Both the position numbers and the translations under genes were made by a program. The notes beneath the pieces are model-generated. The model was not told where the DNA came from, did not search any database, and saw nothing but the letters and a program-made list of their open reading frames with translations. A stretch of DNA of 64,000 nt from an uncultured Lachnospiraceae bacterium (GTDB lineage: Bacteria; Bacillota; Clostridia; Lachnospirales; Lachnospiraceae). How positions within the stretch are numbered: the stretch's first letter is position 1; each line of letters begins with the position of its first letter. The stretch is taken from NCBI GenBank assembly GCA_947564735.1, contig CANOEC010000004.1:124001-188000 (forward strand), written 5' to 3'. This document shows, piece by piece, positions 27,644 to 37,556 of this stretch.

Positions 27644-29883
27644 TCTACCGCTGTCCTATTCCTGTTCTCCATTTTTTCTATGTATTCCTTCGGAATGTAT
27701 CGCATCAAAAGACGCTCCAGCACCGTACCTTCTATCGGTTTTGCCAGATAATCATCAAACCCTTTGGCAAGATACATCTCCCTGACGCCTGCCATCGCAT
27801 TTGCCGTCAGCGCAATTACCGCTGCATCCTTGCTCTGATTATCCGGCATTTGTTTAAGCGCCTCCAACGTTTCAATCCCGTCCATTCCCGGCATCATATG
27901 GTCGAGTAAAATCATGTCATAACGCTCTCTGGCTGCGCATTCCAGACATTCTTTTCCGTTCTCCACACAAGTGACCTGCACCTTCGTCTTGCGAAGCAAA
28001 CCTCTGATAACCGTCAGATTCACTTTATTGTCATCGACTGCCAGTATTTTCGCCTGCGGTGCAACAAACAAAGGAAGGTTCTTACCGCGTCCTTCATGCT
28101 TCTTCTCATCCAACAGGCACCCGACCGTCTCCGTTCCGCTCATCTGCTGGTGAAGGCACACCGTAAAGGTTGACCCTTTTCCAAACACACTCTCTACCGT
28201 CACCGTGCCATGCATCAGCTTCACGAGTCTGTCCACTATGCTAAGCCCAAGCCCGCTGCCCTCAATCGCGTGTACCTGTTCCTCGTCAATCCGGTCAAAC
28301 TTCCCGAACAGCCTGCCTATATTTTCTTCCTTTATACCGATTCCCGTATCCGTCACTTGAAAAGTAATCTCAATTTCCTGCTCTTTTATCTGACGATAAG
28401 CAACCTTCATTGTCACACTGCCCTTCATCGTGTATTTGATTGCATTGGTCAGAATGTTGAGCAGTATCTGACGTACTCTTACTTCATCGCCTAAGAGGGT
28501 ATCCGGTGTATCCGGCGGCACCTCAAATCTCAGTTCAAGGCCTTTGTCCTCGGCGCGCATACTGCACTCCGTCATAAGCGCTTTTAAAAGCGCCTTTAAA
28601 GAATAAGCCTCCTCTATCACTTCCAACATACCGGACTCAATCTTGGAAAAATCCAGAATGTCATTGATTAACACTAATAACGTTCTGCTTGCCTCCTGTA
28701 TATTTTCAGCATACTCCACTATCATCTCATCTTCGCACTCCCTGAGAATCATCTCATTCATCCCCATAACCGCATTGATCGGGGTCCTGATTTCATGGGA
28801 CATATTTGCCAGAAAAGCGCCCTTTGCCTCATTCGCTTTATCCGCACGCTGCTTTTCCTGTTCAAGACGCTCCAGCATACGTACACGCTCCGTCACGTCA
28901 TGCACAATTACGATATAGCCGATAATATCATGATAATCATCGTAAATCTTATCAATGCTGATGCTGCAGATATTGTTATTCTGCCAGCAGCGCGCCTCAA
29001 CCCGGTTCTTATTTCCCTGAAAACGGAACACATCACGGTCCAGCACAAAAATATCATTCAGCCGCAGCGTGCAGCATTCTTTTGCACTCATTCCGAGAAA
29101 AACAGTCGCGCCGTTATTGACGATACTAAGCTTCTCCGCCTCATCAAACAAAAAAACCGGCTCGTCCACGGAGTAATATACAAACTCCGACATATTTTCT
29201 AACGTCACCCGGGATTTATTGTAGAACTGATAGATTCTGTACAACACCATCTGCGCAACAAACTGTCCGATTGCGCTGATTGGAAACGCCGCAACCCCTG
29301 CCATCTGCATCGTCGTATCAAGCACACAGCCGAACCCCACGATAAACACACACAATAGCAGCATAGATGCAATGATTTTCTCCCGCTTACGGATGCTCCT
29401 GCGCATCATATACCCAATCAGCAGCAGCATGTCTATCGCCGCCATCACGCAGAACACCGCATATACGATACTCCAGATACCCGCTTTGAACCGAAAGGAC
29501 ATGCCATATGCCGTCAATTCAAAAATCACATTTTTCCGCTGAATCACAAAAGGATATAAGAGTGCGCCAACCCGCACAAAACTCACACTCCACCGTTTTT
29601 TTCTGCCTCTCACATCCGACCAGTAAACCAACAAATCTGTAACGCATATCAGTTGTCCGAATATATGAAGCATACCGATGGCTCGCATCAATGACGCCCT
29701 GTCCGTATCTGGCTGAATCAGGACAGCGCCGATAAACAGACTCCAACCGGCGCTGAATAGAGAAGACATAAAGAACAGCCGGTCAATCCTGTTTCTGCCG
29801 CTGCCCCTCTGCAATACGGTAAAACCAATGAAATAGGTGATTACAGAAAAAGCAAATATAAGATAGAACAATAACTCCCTCAT
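27640..29883 (-). CDS. Hybrid sensor histidine kinase with 7TM sensor and receiver
   Basis: Two-component hybrid kinase of 747 residues. The first 215 residues contain about seven hydrophobic segments, resembling the 7TM sensor domain of histidine kinases. A PAS domain (about 225-330) follows. Then comes the dimerisation/phosphoacceptor helix MSHEIRTPINAV with His363 and an HATPase with DTGIGI and GSGLGLSI. The C-terminal receiver has phosphorylatable Asp661 in LLDHMMPGMDG. No separate output regulator is adjacent, so the final target is unknown. It is coupled to the HAD gene and preceded by the SseB-like gene by 11 bases. Confidence 0.93.
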   Translation of the reverse strand: MRELLFYLIFAFSVITYFIGFTVLQRGSGRNRIDRLFFMSSLFSAGWSLFIGAVLIQPDTDRASLMRAIGMLHIFGQLICVTDLLVYWSDVRGRKKRWSVSFVRVGALLYPFVIQRKNVIFELTAYGMSFRFKAGIWSIVYAVFCVMAAIDMLLLIGYMMRRSIRKREKIIASMLLLCVFIVGFGCVLDTTMQMAGVAAFPISAIGQFVAQMVLYRIYQFYNKSRVTLENMSEFVYYSVDEPVFLFDEAEKLSIVNNGATVFLGMSAKECCTLRLNDIFVLDRDVFRFQGNKNRVEARCWQNNNICSISIDKIYDDYHDIIGYIVIVHDVTERVRMLERLEQEKQRADKANEAKGAFLANMSHEIRTPINAVMGMNEMILRECEDEMIVEYAENIQEASRTLLVLINDILDFSKIESGMLEVIEEAYSLKALLKALMTECSMRAEDKGLELRFEVPPDTPDTLLGDEVRVRQILLNILTNAIKYTMKGSVTMKVAYRQIKEQEIEITFQVTDTGIGIKEENIGRLFGKFDRIDEEQVHAIEGSGLGLSIVDRLVKLMHGTVTVESVFGKGSTFTVCLHQQMSGTETVGCLLDEKKHEGRGKNLPLFVAPQAKILAVDDNKVNLTVIRGLLRKTKVQVTCVENGKECLECAARERYDMILLDHMMPGMDGIETLEALKQMPDNQSKDAAVIALTANAMAGVREMYLAKGFDDYLAKPIEGTVLERLLMRYIPKEYIEKMENRNRTAVE

Positions 29884-29894
29884 CCTCTATCCCC

Positions 29895-30830
29895 CTACGT
29901 GCGGGTAACCAGATTCATGACTGCCTCGATTTCCGCACCGTTATCCGGTACCGGCTCCACCATAATATGTTCTCCACTGGATGTAATCTGACCGATATAG
30001 TTTCCCTCCTCCGTCTTCTCCAGCACATAATAAATGATTTCCTGCGACTTATGCAGCCACACAACATACACCCTGTAGCACATGCCTTTCTTCATCGTCC
30101 CGTCCGGCATATCCACTCTCGTAATCTGCATGTCTTCCGTAATATTTAACGGCATAACCGAAAACTCCTCCGGCAATACGTTGACGGATATCTTTCCATT
30201 CTCGGGATAGGATTCTTTATAAAATTGCAGCAGGAACATGCCTTCCTCACGCTGCAGCTTTTTCAGCCCCTCCTCTTTGTGCTCAAACAAATATCTGGGA
30301 AGCAGATAAAGCGCCGTTCTGTTGTGCACCAGATTGTGAAACTGCTTTTCAGACACTTTGATGGTCTTCTGCTGCTTTACCGCCTCCATCCGCTTCCTCG
30401 CGACTTCCAGTATATCCTTCGTCAAGATCATATTATGGGTAAACGGGTTGAGCGCCATCATCTCCACCTGCCCCATATTCGCCATCACCATCGATAAACA
30501 CGCCTGAAAAGGCACGGCGAGTAACGCCGGACTCTTCTTGTCCTGCGGAATCTGTGACGACGATGTAAAAATCGGAAGAATCTGCTCTCCGCTCTCTTTG
30601 CGCAAAAGACACGGGAGAATCTTCGCTTCCTTCGGAAGCTGCACCGGTTTTCCTTCCTTCATCTGTTCCTGCAGTTCCCCGCTTATTCCCTGTGGCGGCA
30701 GCGCCGGCATAAGCACCACCGATTTCTCCAGAATTTCCATTACCTTAGCATAATACTCTTTCTGCCTGTTTTGCGCAAACGCTTCCACCGCCGCTTCCAG
30801 CTTTGCATTATCCCATTGATTGTCCGCCAT
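29895..30830 (-). CDS. SseB-like protein
   Basis: Protein of about 311 residues with two regions resembling the N- and C-terminal domains of the SseB family (enhanced serine sensitivity). It is soluble, with no signal peptide or membrane segment. The N-terminal domain contains MPALPPQG and a long sheet-rich stretch; the C-terminal part covers about residues 210-300. SseB function is poorly defined. The ATG giving MADNQWDNAKLE is used because GAGGAG stands seven bases upstream. It is upstream of the hybrid kinase and may form one operon with it. Confidence 0.7.
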   Translation of the reverse strand: MADNQWDNAKLEAAVEAFAQNRQKEYYAKVMEILEKSVVLMPALPPQGISGELQEQMKEGKPVQLPKEAKILPCLLRKESGEQILPIFTSSSQIPQDKKSPALLAVPFQACLSMVMANMGQVEMMALNPFTHNMILTKDILEVARKRMEAVKQQKTIKVSEKQFHNLVHNRTALYLLPRYLFEHKEEGLKKLQREEGMFLLQFYKESYPENGKISVNVLPEEFSVMPLNITEDMQITRVDMPDGTMKKGMCYRVYVVWLHKSQEIIYYVLEKTEEGNYIGQITSSGEHIMVEPVPDNGAEIEAVMNLVTRT

Positions 30831-30917
30831 ACATACACTCCTCTTGTTCTTCATCTTTTCCTGCATCCGCACTTTTGCCTCGGCTGCTCAATCTTTCAAT
30901 TCATGCAGGACCCCCTG

Positions 30918-31841
30918 CTAATCTTCCTCTATCATACACTGTCCGGTGCGATTCGGCAACTGTGCCAGCACAATCGCTACCACCATCAGCAGACAGCCCA
31001 GCAATTCTCTTCTGCTCATCGTCTGATGCAGGATCAAAAAACCTGCCACCACGGAAACCACCGATTCCAGACTTAAGATGAGTGACGCAACCGTAGGATT
31101 CATACCCTTTTGCCCTACAATCTGCAGCGTGTAGGCTACGCCACAGGACATGATACCGCCATAGCAGACCGGCTGCCATGCGGCTTTGATGCTGCCGAAA
31201 CTGGGATTCTCAAACATAAATCCACACAGCAGCGATAAAACCCCACACACCCAGAACTGGATACATGACATCCTCACGCCGTCCACTCTCGGTGAAAAAT
31301 AGTCGATCACCAGTATGTGCAGAGCAAAAATAAATGCACAGACAAGTACCATCATGTCTCCCTTTTCCAGTTTTAATCCCTTTGTCATGCACAAAAGATA
31401 GAGTCCGCAAACGGCAAACGCAACGCCAATCCATACCTTGACGCCAGCCTTTTTATGTACAAAAAGTCCCATAAGCGGTACGAGAAGAATGTACATCGCC
31501 GTAATAAATCCTGCCTTGCCGACAGAGGTATACTGAATCCCGAACTGCTGAAAATTACTCGCCGCAAAAAGAATCACGCCGCAGCATATGCCGCCCCGAA
31601 AAAGCTCTCTTTTCTGTCCTTTGACATCTGTCCGGTCATTGTCCACCTTTTTGCCCCCCTGCAGAACATCAAGGAGTATAATGCATGGCAGTAAAACCAG
31701 CCCTCCCAGAATACATCTTGTTCCGTTGTAGGTAAAGGGTCCTACATAATTCATGCCTGCACTCTGCGCCACAAACGCAACGCCCCAGATAACCGCCGTC
31801 AGAAACAACAGCAAAGACTGCCTCAATATCAATTTATTCAT
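30918..31841 (-). CDS. EamA-family (DMT) transporter
   Basis: Ten-helix drug/metabolite transporter made of two EamA repeats (about 5-145 and 160-295). Visible marks are AVIWGVAFVAQS in the first helix and SLILSLESVVSVVAGF in the second repeat, both typical. Substrates of this family are metabolites or amino acids and cannot be predicted here. The ATG giving MNKLILRQS is the likely start; the frame is open nine codons further. It is separated from the SseB-like gene by 87 bases. Confidence 0.9.
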   Translation of the reverse strand: MNKLILRQSLLLFLTAVIWGVAFVAQSAGMNYVGPFTYNGTRCILGGLVLLPCIILLDVLQGGKKVDNDRTDVKGQKRELFRGGICCGVILFAASNFQQFGIQYTSVGKAGFITAMYILLVPLMGLFVHKKAGVKVWIGVAFAVCGLYLLCMTKGLKLEKGDMMVLVCAFIFALHILVIDYFSPRVDGVRMSCIQFWVCGVLSLLCGFMFENPSFGSIKAAWQPVCYGGIMSCGVAYTLQIVGQKGMNPTVASLILSLESVVSVVAGFLILHQTMSRRELLGCLLMVVAIVLAQLPNRTGQCMIEED

Positions 31842-32015
31842 CTCTAATTTCCATCCTGTTGTCAACATTTTCGCATCAACTGCCGTATTGTCAACACGTT
31901 ACCAAATTCGATGCACACGGAAATAAAAGTCACCTCTCAGGTATTTGAAATCATCCAATCTCCCAAAAGGCAACTTTCCTTCCCGGTTTTGCCGTATTTT
32001 CACTATGCCCCGCCG

Positions 32016-32261
32016 CTACCGGTCAAGCGATAAATTCTTAATCTGCTCTATCATTTCCATATCATCCGCATTGACCTTTAAATTAGAATCAAAGCTCTCG
32101 CCATCCGCAGTAGTCACTTTGATTTCAATGATACTGCCCTCTTTGATACCGTCTCTTGCCACCGCCGATAAAAACTTCGGGAACTTGGGGTGGTTATTCT
32201 GAAATCGGCTCCATAAATTCATCAACTGCAAAATCGACGCCGGATTCTGTATATTCATCAT
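32016..32261 (-). CDS. Small conserved-looking protein of unknown function, coupled to aspS
   Basis: An 81-residue soluble protein. The first half is helical with NPASILQLMNLWSRF and basic residues; the second half looks beta-rich with EIKVTTADGESF and an acidic tail. I recognise no family. Its start overlaps the aspS stop codon by four bases (ATGA), so the two are translationally coupled, which argues that it is a real gene. The next gene downstream is 175 bases away. Confidence 0.75.
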   Translation of the reverse strand: MMNIQNPASILQLMNLWSRFQNNHPKFPKFLSAVARDGIKEGSIIEIKVTTADGESFDSNLKVNADDMEMIEQIKNLSLDR

Positions 32262-34051
32262 GCTTCCTCCCCCGGTACTACTGCAATCTGTAATTCCGCA
32301 AGCTGTTTCTCATCGACCGTGCCGGGCGCCTCCGTCATCAGGCAGGAGGCATCCTTCATCTTCGGGAATGCAATGACCTCACGGATATTGTCCGCACCCA
32401 CAAGCAGCATCACGAACCGGTCAAGACCATACGCTAACCCCGCATGAGGCGGTACGCCATATTTGAATGCGCTAAGCAGGAAGCCGAACTGCTCCCATGC
32501 CTGCTCCTTCGTAAAGCCAAGTACCTCAAACATCTTCTCCTGAATCTCATCCTGATGGATTCTGACCGAACCGCCGCCAAGCTCCACCCCGTTTAATACA
32601 ATGTCATACGCCTTGGCACGGACGCGCCCCGGATCGGAGTCAATATACTGCCAGTCTTCCTCCATCGGCATCGTAAACGGATGATGCATCGCCATGAAGC
32701 GGTCCTCTTCCTCGCTCCACTCCAAGAGCGGGAACTCCACTACCCACAGGAAATGGAACTTCGATTCGTCAATCAGTCCCAGCTGCTTTCCTAACTCCAC
32801 ACGCAGCGCGCCGAGCACGCTGTATACAATATCTTTCTTATCGGCGGCAAAAAGAAGTAAATCGCCCTTCTCTCCCTGCATTGCCCCCACCAGCTTATCC
32901 AGTTCCTCTTCCGTCATAAATTTTGCAAAAGAAGATTTGTAAGTCCCGTCCTCCTGCACGCTTAAATATGCCAGTCCTTTTGCACCGTAGCCTTTGGCGA
33001 AATCAACCAGCGCGTCAATCTTCTTACGGGGCATAGCCGCCTGTCCTTTCACGTTCAGTCCGCGGACAGAACCGCCGCTTTCCAGCGCCGACGTAAATAC
33101 GCCGAAGCCACAGCCGGCAACTACATCGGACACATCAGTAAGCTCCATCGCAAAACGGGTATCCGGCTTGTCGGAGCCGTAACGGTCCATTGCCTCCTGC
33201 CATGTGATACGCGGCAGCGGAATCTGCACATCAAGCCCAATCGCTTCCCTGCACACATGCTGAATCAGCCTTTCATTGACTTCTATGACATCATCAACGT
33301 CCACAAAAGATAATTCCATATCTGCCTGCGTAAATTCCGGCTGCCTGTCGGCACGCAAATCCTCGTCCCTAAAGCAGCGTGCAATCTGGAAATATCTGTC
33401 ATACCCGGAACACATCAAAAGCTGCTTATAAAGCTGCGGCGACTGCGGCAGCGCATAGAAACTGCCCGGATGCACACGGCTGGGCACCAGATAGTCCCTT
33501 GCCCCTTCCGGTGTGGACTTACACAGAATCGGCGTCTCGATCTCCAGAAATCCCTCTTTTGCCATAAACGCACGCATCTCTGACGCAATCTTGCTTCTTA
33601 GCATAATCTTATCCTGCAAATCGGGTCTTCTCAAATCCAGATACCTGTATTTTAAACGAATCTCTTCCTTCGTCTTAGAATCTGCTTCCACCGGAAACGG
33701 AGGCGTCTCGGATTCGGACAGAATACGCACCTGCGCAGCACGAATCTCAATCTCTCCTGTTTTCAGATTCTCATTGACCGCACCGGAACGTTTCTCCACC
33801 TTACCGACTACGGCGATGACAAACTCGCTGCGCATTTTCTCCGCCTTGGCAAACGCCTCTGCACCGCAGTCATTTTCCTCAAAAATAATCTGTAAAATAC
33901 CGGAACGGTCTCTCAAATCCACAAATATGATACCGCCCTTATTTCTCTGTTTCTGCACCCATCCCATGACGGTCACTTCTTCTCCCACATTCCGTATGGA
34001 AAGCTCCGCACAACGGTGCGAACGTTTCCAGCCTTTCATAGACTCTGCCAT
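32258..34051 (-). CDS. aspS: Aspartyl-tRNA synthetase
   Basis: Class IIb aminoacyl-tRNA synthetase. An N-terminal OB-fold anticodon-binding domain (about 1-110) precedes the catalytic core with motif 2 (FRDEDLRADRQPEFTQ) and motif 3 (GLAYGLDRFVMLL), and the bacterial GAD insertion (about 300-420). The start giving MAESMKGWKRSHRCAEL is used, AGGAGG eight bases upstream; 597 residues is usual for the bacterial enzyme. hisS lies 100 bases upstream. I found no T-box leader. Confidence 0.96.
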   Translation of the reverse strand: MAESMKGWKRSHRCAELSIRNVGEEVTVMGWVQKQRNKGGIIFVDLRDRSGILQIIFEENDCGAEAFAKAEKMRSEFVIAVVGKVEKRSGAVNENLKTGEIEIRAAQVRILSESETPPFPVEADSKTKEEIRLKYRYLDLRRPDLQDKIMLRSKIASEMRAFMAKEGFLEIETPILCKSTPEGARDYLVPSRVHPGSFYALPQSPQLYKQLLMCSGYDRYFQIARCFRDEDLRADRQPEFTQADMELSFVDVDDVIEVNERLIQHVCREAIGLDVQIPLPRITWQEAMDRYGSDKPDTRFAMELTDVSDVVAGCGFGVFTSALESGGSVRGLNVKGQAAMPRKKIDALVDFAKGYGAKGLAYLSVQEDGTYKSSFAKFMTEEELDKLVGAMQGEKGDLLLFAADKKDIVYSVLGALRVELGKQLGLIDESKFHFLWVVEFPLLEWSEEEDRFMAMHHPFTMPMEEDWQYIDSDPGRVRAKAYDIVLNGVELGGGSVRIHQDEIQEKMFEVLGFTKEQAWEQFGFLLSAFKYGVPPHAGLAYGLDRFVMLLVGADNIREVIAFPKMKDASCLMTEAPGTVDEKQLAELQIAVVPGEEA

Positions 34052-34151
34052 TTCTTCATCCTCCTCAGACGTACTCTCTGCTCTATTATGCTCTATTTTT
34101 CTTTCTCTTCCAAGTGCAAATCTGTGAAACAAATCTCACGCTCAAGGTTAC

Positions 34152-35414
34152 TCAATTCTTCAAAGCCTCTTTGTAGAACTCTTTAAATTCCTCGTACCCC
34201 TGCGCAGTAAGCTGCTCCTTCTGGAACTTCTTATTCTTGTTCATGCGCGCCACCAAAATCTGGTTGCCCGTTTCCCGCTCCGCCTGCGCCTGCGCCATCA
34301 CTTCACACAGCTTATCAGACGACAAGCCTTTCTCCATCAGATAGGCAATCTTCTTACCCGCCTTTGGCACCTTGAAGCCGCTCTCTAAAAGCAATAAGAT
34401 AATCCGCTCAAAACCGATGGAAAATCCACACGCCGGCACGTCGTTTCCGGTAAACTTGCCCACCATCTTATCGTATCGTCCGCCACCGCCGCAGCTTCCT
34501 CCAAACTCCGGCATATCAATCTCAAATATCGTGCCGGTATAGTAGGACATGCCCCGCACAAGCGTAGGATCGAATACCAGCTTAAAGAAATCGCCCTTAG
34601 TCGCTTCCACGCTGTCGATAATCTCTTTGAAGCTCTCCATGATTTCCGCAGACAGAACGTCTGACAGCCTGTCTGCAAGATAGGCAACCTTGTCATCCCT
34701 ATCCTGCAGTCCTCTGTAAAGCTCCATGTATTTGTTTACGCACGCTTCATCATATCCGGCTTCAAGCAGTTCAGCCTCCACACCTTCTATGCCGATTTTG
34801 TCCATCTTGTCCAGAATGATAAATACCTGATCGTAATCAGCTTCTGCAAATCCGCTGTAAGCCGCCATCGCTTTGAGAATCTGCCTGTCATTGATGCGGA
34901 TATTAAAATTTTTGAAGCCAAGTCTGCCAAGCGTCGTTGTCGTCGCCAGAATCAGTTCGATTTCCGCCAGATTCCCAGCCTCGCCCAGAATATCAATATC
35001 GCATTGCATAAACTGGCGGTAACGCCCTCTCTGGGGTCTGTCCGCACGCCACACGTTTCCCATCTGCAATGCCTTAAAAGGCGAGGGCAGTTCATTCGCA
35101 TGGTTGGAATAGTATCTGACAAGCGGAACTGTCAAATCATAACGCAGTCCACCGTCCACAAGGTCGTCTTCCTTCTGCGCTTCCGCCAGACGAAGCTTCT
35201 CGCCCCGCTTTAAAATCTTAAAAATCAACTTCTCATTCTCGCCGCCCGCCTTACAGTTTAAGTTCGCTATGTTCTCCACACAGGGCGTCTCGATTGACGT
35301 AAATCCAAAATTTCCGTAGGTTTCCTTGATGACGCCGATGACATAGTCACGGATTTCCATCTCCTCCGGAAGAATATCCTTCATGCCGGTAACCGGCTTC
35401 TTACTGAGTGCCAT
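34152..35414 (-). CDS. hisS: Histidyl-tRNA synthetase
   Basis: Class IIa synthetase of about 420 residues. Motif 1 is in the N-terminal region after VTGMKDILPEEM. Motif 2 appears as WRADRPQRGRYRQFMQCD, and the histidine-specific LVRGMSYYTGTIFE is present. Motif 3 is at CGFSIGFERI. The C-terminal anticodon-binding domain follows. The ATG giving MALSKKPVTGMKD is chosen, with GGGAGA four bases upstream. The gene has its own promoter at 35,453-35,481 and is followed by aspS. Confidence 0.95.
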   Translation of the reverse strand: MALSKKPVTGMKDILPEEMEIRDYVIGVIKETYGNFGFTSIETPCVENIANLNCKAGGENEKLIFKILKRGEKLRLAEAQKEDDLVDGGLRYDLTVPLVRYYSNHANELPSPFKALQMGNVWRADRPQRGRYRQFMQCDIDILGEAGNLAEIELILATTTTLGRLGFKNFNIRINDRQILKAMAAYSGFAEADYDQVFIILDKMDKIGIEGVEAELLEAGYDEACVNKYMELYRGLQDRDDKVAYLADRLSDVLSAEIMESFKEIIDSVEATKGDFFKLVFDPTLVRGMSYYTGTIFEIDMPEFGGSCGGGGRYDKMVGKFTGNDVPACGFSIGFERIILLLLESGFKVPKAGKKIAYLMEKGLSSDKLCEVMAQAQAERETGNQILVARMNKNKKFQKEQLTAQGYEEFKEFYKEALKN

Positions 35415-35452
35415 AATTTCTCCCATCTTCCATATATTAGTTTACTGCTACG

Positions 35453-35481
35453 ATTCTACACTGTTTCGTGGGGATTTTCAA
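35453..35481 (-). promoter_or_regulatory. Predicted hisS-aspS promoter
   Basis: On the minus strand TTGAAA (35476-35481) and TAGAAT (35453-35458) are spaced by 17 bases, about 40 bases before the hisS start. No T-box antiterminator sequence lies between promoter and gene. Confidence 0.7.
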
Positions 35482-35517
35482 GGATTATCAGTTGGCTTTC
35501 CAATCTGAAAGAATTTT

Positions 35518-35922
35518 TCATGATAAAGAAATCATATAATCTTCCGTCTCGGTTGATATTTTCCGAAAATCACTTTTTTCATTATCATTTAGTACATCAC
35601 TTTCAAACAGAAAATCAAATTTATTGTACATAAGCTGAATCAGCTTACATATTTTGCTGCGTGTTTCCTAAAAAGTAGTTTCCTTAATATCCGCAAAGCT
35701 TAAGAAAATAACCGGATGAGCGCCCTGCATCGTCTGGCGAAAAGAATTTCTCTACCATACTCATATTCAACGTTTTGCCGAAACATCACGGACGGATAAT
35801 CAGAGTCACGCTGTCACCGCACTCCCACCATTCCTTTATGAATTTGTTTTTATCAATATAAAAAAATCATTCATCTTGACTTTTTCAAAATCCTAATTGC
35901 CAATGCCTATCGTTCTTGCCAT
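35518..35922 (-). pseudogene. Remnant of an AAA-ATPase-like gene (N-terminal part, multiply broken)
   Basis: Read on the minus strand, the stretch encodes pieces recalling the start of the AAA-ATPase-like/PD-(D/E)XK proteins that are abundant in gut Clostridia. In order they are MARTIGIGN, then DFEKVKMNDFF, then KFIKEWWECGDSVTLIIRP, then CFGKTLNMSMVEKFFSPDD, then MQGAHPVIFLSFADIKETTF, and finally a run into FDFLFESDVLNDNEKSDF. Breaks seen are a TAG at 35893-35895, a one-base frameshift near 35858-35866, and a TGA at 35786-35788 where the Walker A arginine would be. There is also a deletion with a frame change near 35730 and a TAG at 35668-35670. A -10 TATAAT (35973-35978) and a ribosome site remain. 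Intact relatives are about 550 residues, so most of the gene is gone. Confidence 0.8.
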
Positions 35923-36117
35923 AACACGGTTTCCTTCTGTATCATCCGATTAACATCCCGGCTGTTCCTGCAATTATAGTATATCCGTTGTGCCTACCAA
36001 AAGCAATAAATTATAACTTCACAAATACTCCATATCAAGACTCATTCCGTTCCCGTTTATTGTGGTGGCGTGTCGCCCGCCCAGCGAATAGCTGTAAGTA
36101 AAGTCATAAGCAGATGC
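35923..36117. other. Intergenic stretch between pseudogene and MATE gene
   Basis: Besides the promoter and ribosome site of the broken gene, I see nothing I can assign in these 195 bases. Confidence 0.4.
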
Positions 36118-37521
36118 TCAACTCCCTGCCCCCGCAAGCGGATTCCACACACCCCGCACATAACAGATTAAGAACAGCACAAACAAAAGCAGATTATGGG
36201 TAATCATACACGCCCATGCAGAAATCAAACCAAGACCAAGAACCTGCGTGCAGATAAATGTCCCTATAATGCGGACAACCCACATCCCGATAATATTGTA
36301 TACAAAAGGTTCTTTCGTCTTTCCCACACCCATCATGAAGCCTTCGATAATGATGGAAAAACCGTAAAACGGCTCCGATACCGCCACCATGCGCAACACT
36401 GCCGCGCCCAATGAAATCACCGCATCATGCACGGAAAAGAGCCGCATCAGTGCCTGAGATACAAGAAAAAGACATGCCCCGGAACCCGTCATCAAAAGCA
36501 GTTCCAGCGGAATAAAAATAGACGCAAGCTGCTTCATGCGTTTACCGTCTTTTGCACCATAGGCATTGCCCGCCAAGGTAGCCGCCGCCGTCTGCATTCC
36601 ATATCCCGGAATATAGAACGCCGACTCCACCGTATTGGCAATGGTATGCGCCGCCGTAGACACCTCACCTAGAGAATTGATCATTGCCGCAAACGCCACA
36701 TACCCAAGGGACGTCCCGAAACGCTGCAGCATATTTGGAAATGCCACCCGCAGACAGGGCTTTAAAATCTGCATATCCGGAACAAATTTCTGTCCCCGCG
36801 GAGAAATCGTCTTATGTCTCCAAAGTACGACCGTGATACAGATTCCGCCAATGGTAAACGCGATGGCGCTGGCGACTGCCGCTCCGATAACGCCAAGCCC
36901 TGCGCCCCACATCGTAAAACGCCATGAAAACACTGCCATATCACGGGCAGGATAAATCAACAGGAAATTCAGCGCCACATTAATCAGATTCACCAGCAGT
37001 CCAATTTTCATCGGGGATTTCGTATCCTTCGCCGCACGCAGCACTGTACCGAAGATAATACTCGCCGTCCTTGGCAGCATGGGCAGATACAAAATCATGA
37101 AATACGTGGATGCCATTTCCCGTATGCCCGGCTCCACCTGCATCCAGACGGGTATCATACCGCTCAAAGCAACTGTCAGCGCCGTGAAGAAGACGCCCAG
37201 AATGCACGTGAGCAGGACCGCCTGCGCAACTGCGCGTTTTGCGGCGGTCTGTTCGTTTGCTCCGTATGCTTTTGCGATATAAGACAGAAATCCTACGCCA
37301 ACTGCGGAAATCGTACTGCCAATCAGCCAGTTGACGGTTCCTGTAGAACCTACCGCCGCAGTTGCCTGTGTTCCCAGCGACCCCACCATCGCCGTATCAA
37401 TATACTGGACAGCAGTCTGCATCAGCTGCTCCAGCATCGTCGGCCACGCGAGCGCGAGAATTGTAAGAAGCATACTGCGGTCAGCCAGCCGGTCTGTTGA
37501 TTTTCTATGCAATCGTTCCAT
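36118..37521 (-). CDS. MATE family efflux transporter
   Basis: Multidrug and toxin extrusion protein of 467 residues with about twelve membrane segments in two halves. Typical MATE patterns are visible: the first helix after LAWPTMLEQLMQTAVQYIDTAMVGSLG, and the matching NMLQRFGTSLGYVAFAAMIN in the second half. The family exports organic cations by sodium or proton exchange. It follows the GH127 gene by 36 bases and may be the last gene of the carbohydrate operon, though a role there is only suggested by position. Confidence 0.92.
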   Translation of the reverse strand: MERLHRKSTDRLADRSMLLTILALAWPTMLEQLMQTAVQYIDTAMVGSLGTQATAAVGSTGTVNWLIGSTISAVGVGFLSYIAKAYGANEQTAAKRAVAQAVLLTCILGVFFTALTVALSGMIPVWMQVEPGIREMASTYFMILYLPMLPRTASIIFGTVLRAAKDTKSPMKIGLLVNLINVALNFLLIYPARDMAVFSWRFTMWGAGLGVIGAAVASAIAFTIGGICITVVLWRHKTISPRGQKFVPDMQILKPCLRVAFPNMLQRFGTSLGYVAFAAMINSLGEVSTAAHTIANTVESAFYIPGYGMQTAAATLAGNAYGAKDGKRMKQLASIFIPLELLLMTGSGACLFLVSQALMRLFSVHDAVISLGAAVLRMVAVSEPFYGFSIIIEGFMMGVGKTKEPFVYNIIGMWVVRIIGTFICTQVLGLGLISAWACMITHNLLLFVLFLICYVRGVWNPLAGAGS

Positions 37522-37556
37522 TTACCGCTCCCACCATGCGAATCAATCCATTGTTT

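Noticed and set aside
35415-36117. Possible T-box leader upstream of hisS
   Set aside because: No T-box consensus or antiterminator was found; the space is a promoter and a pseudogene.
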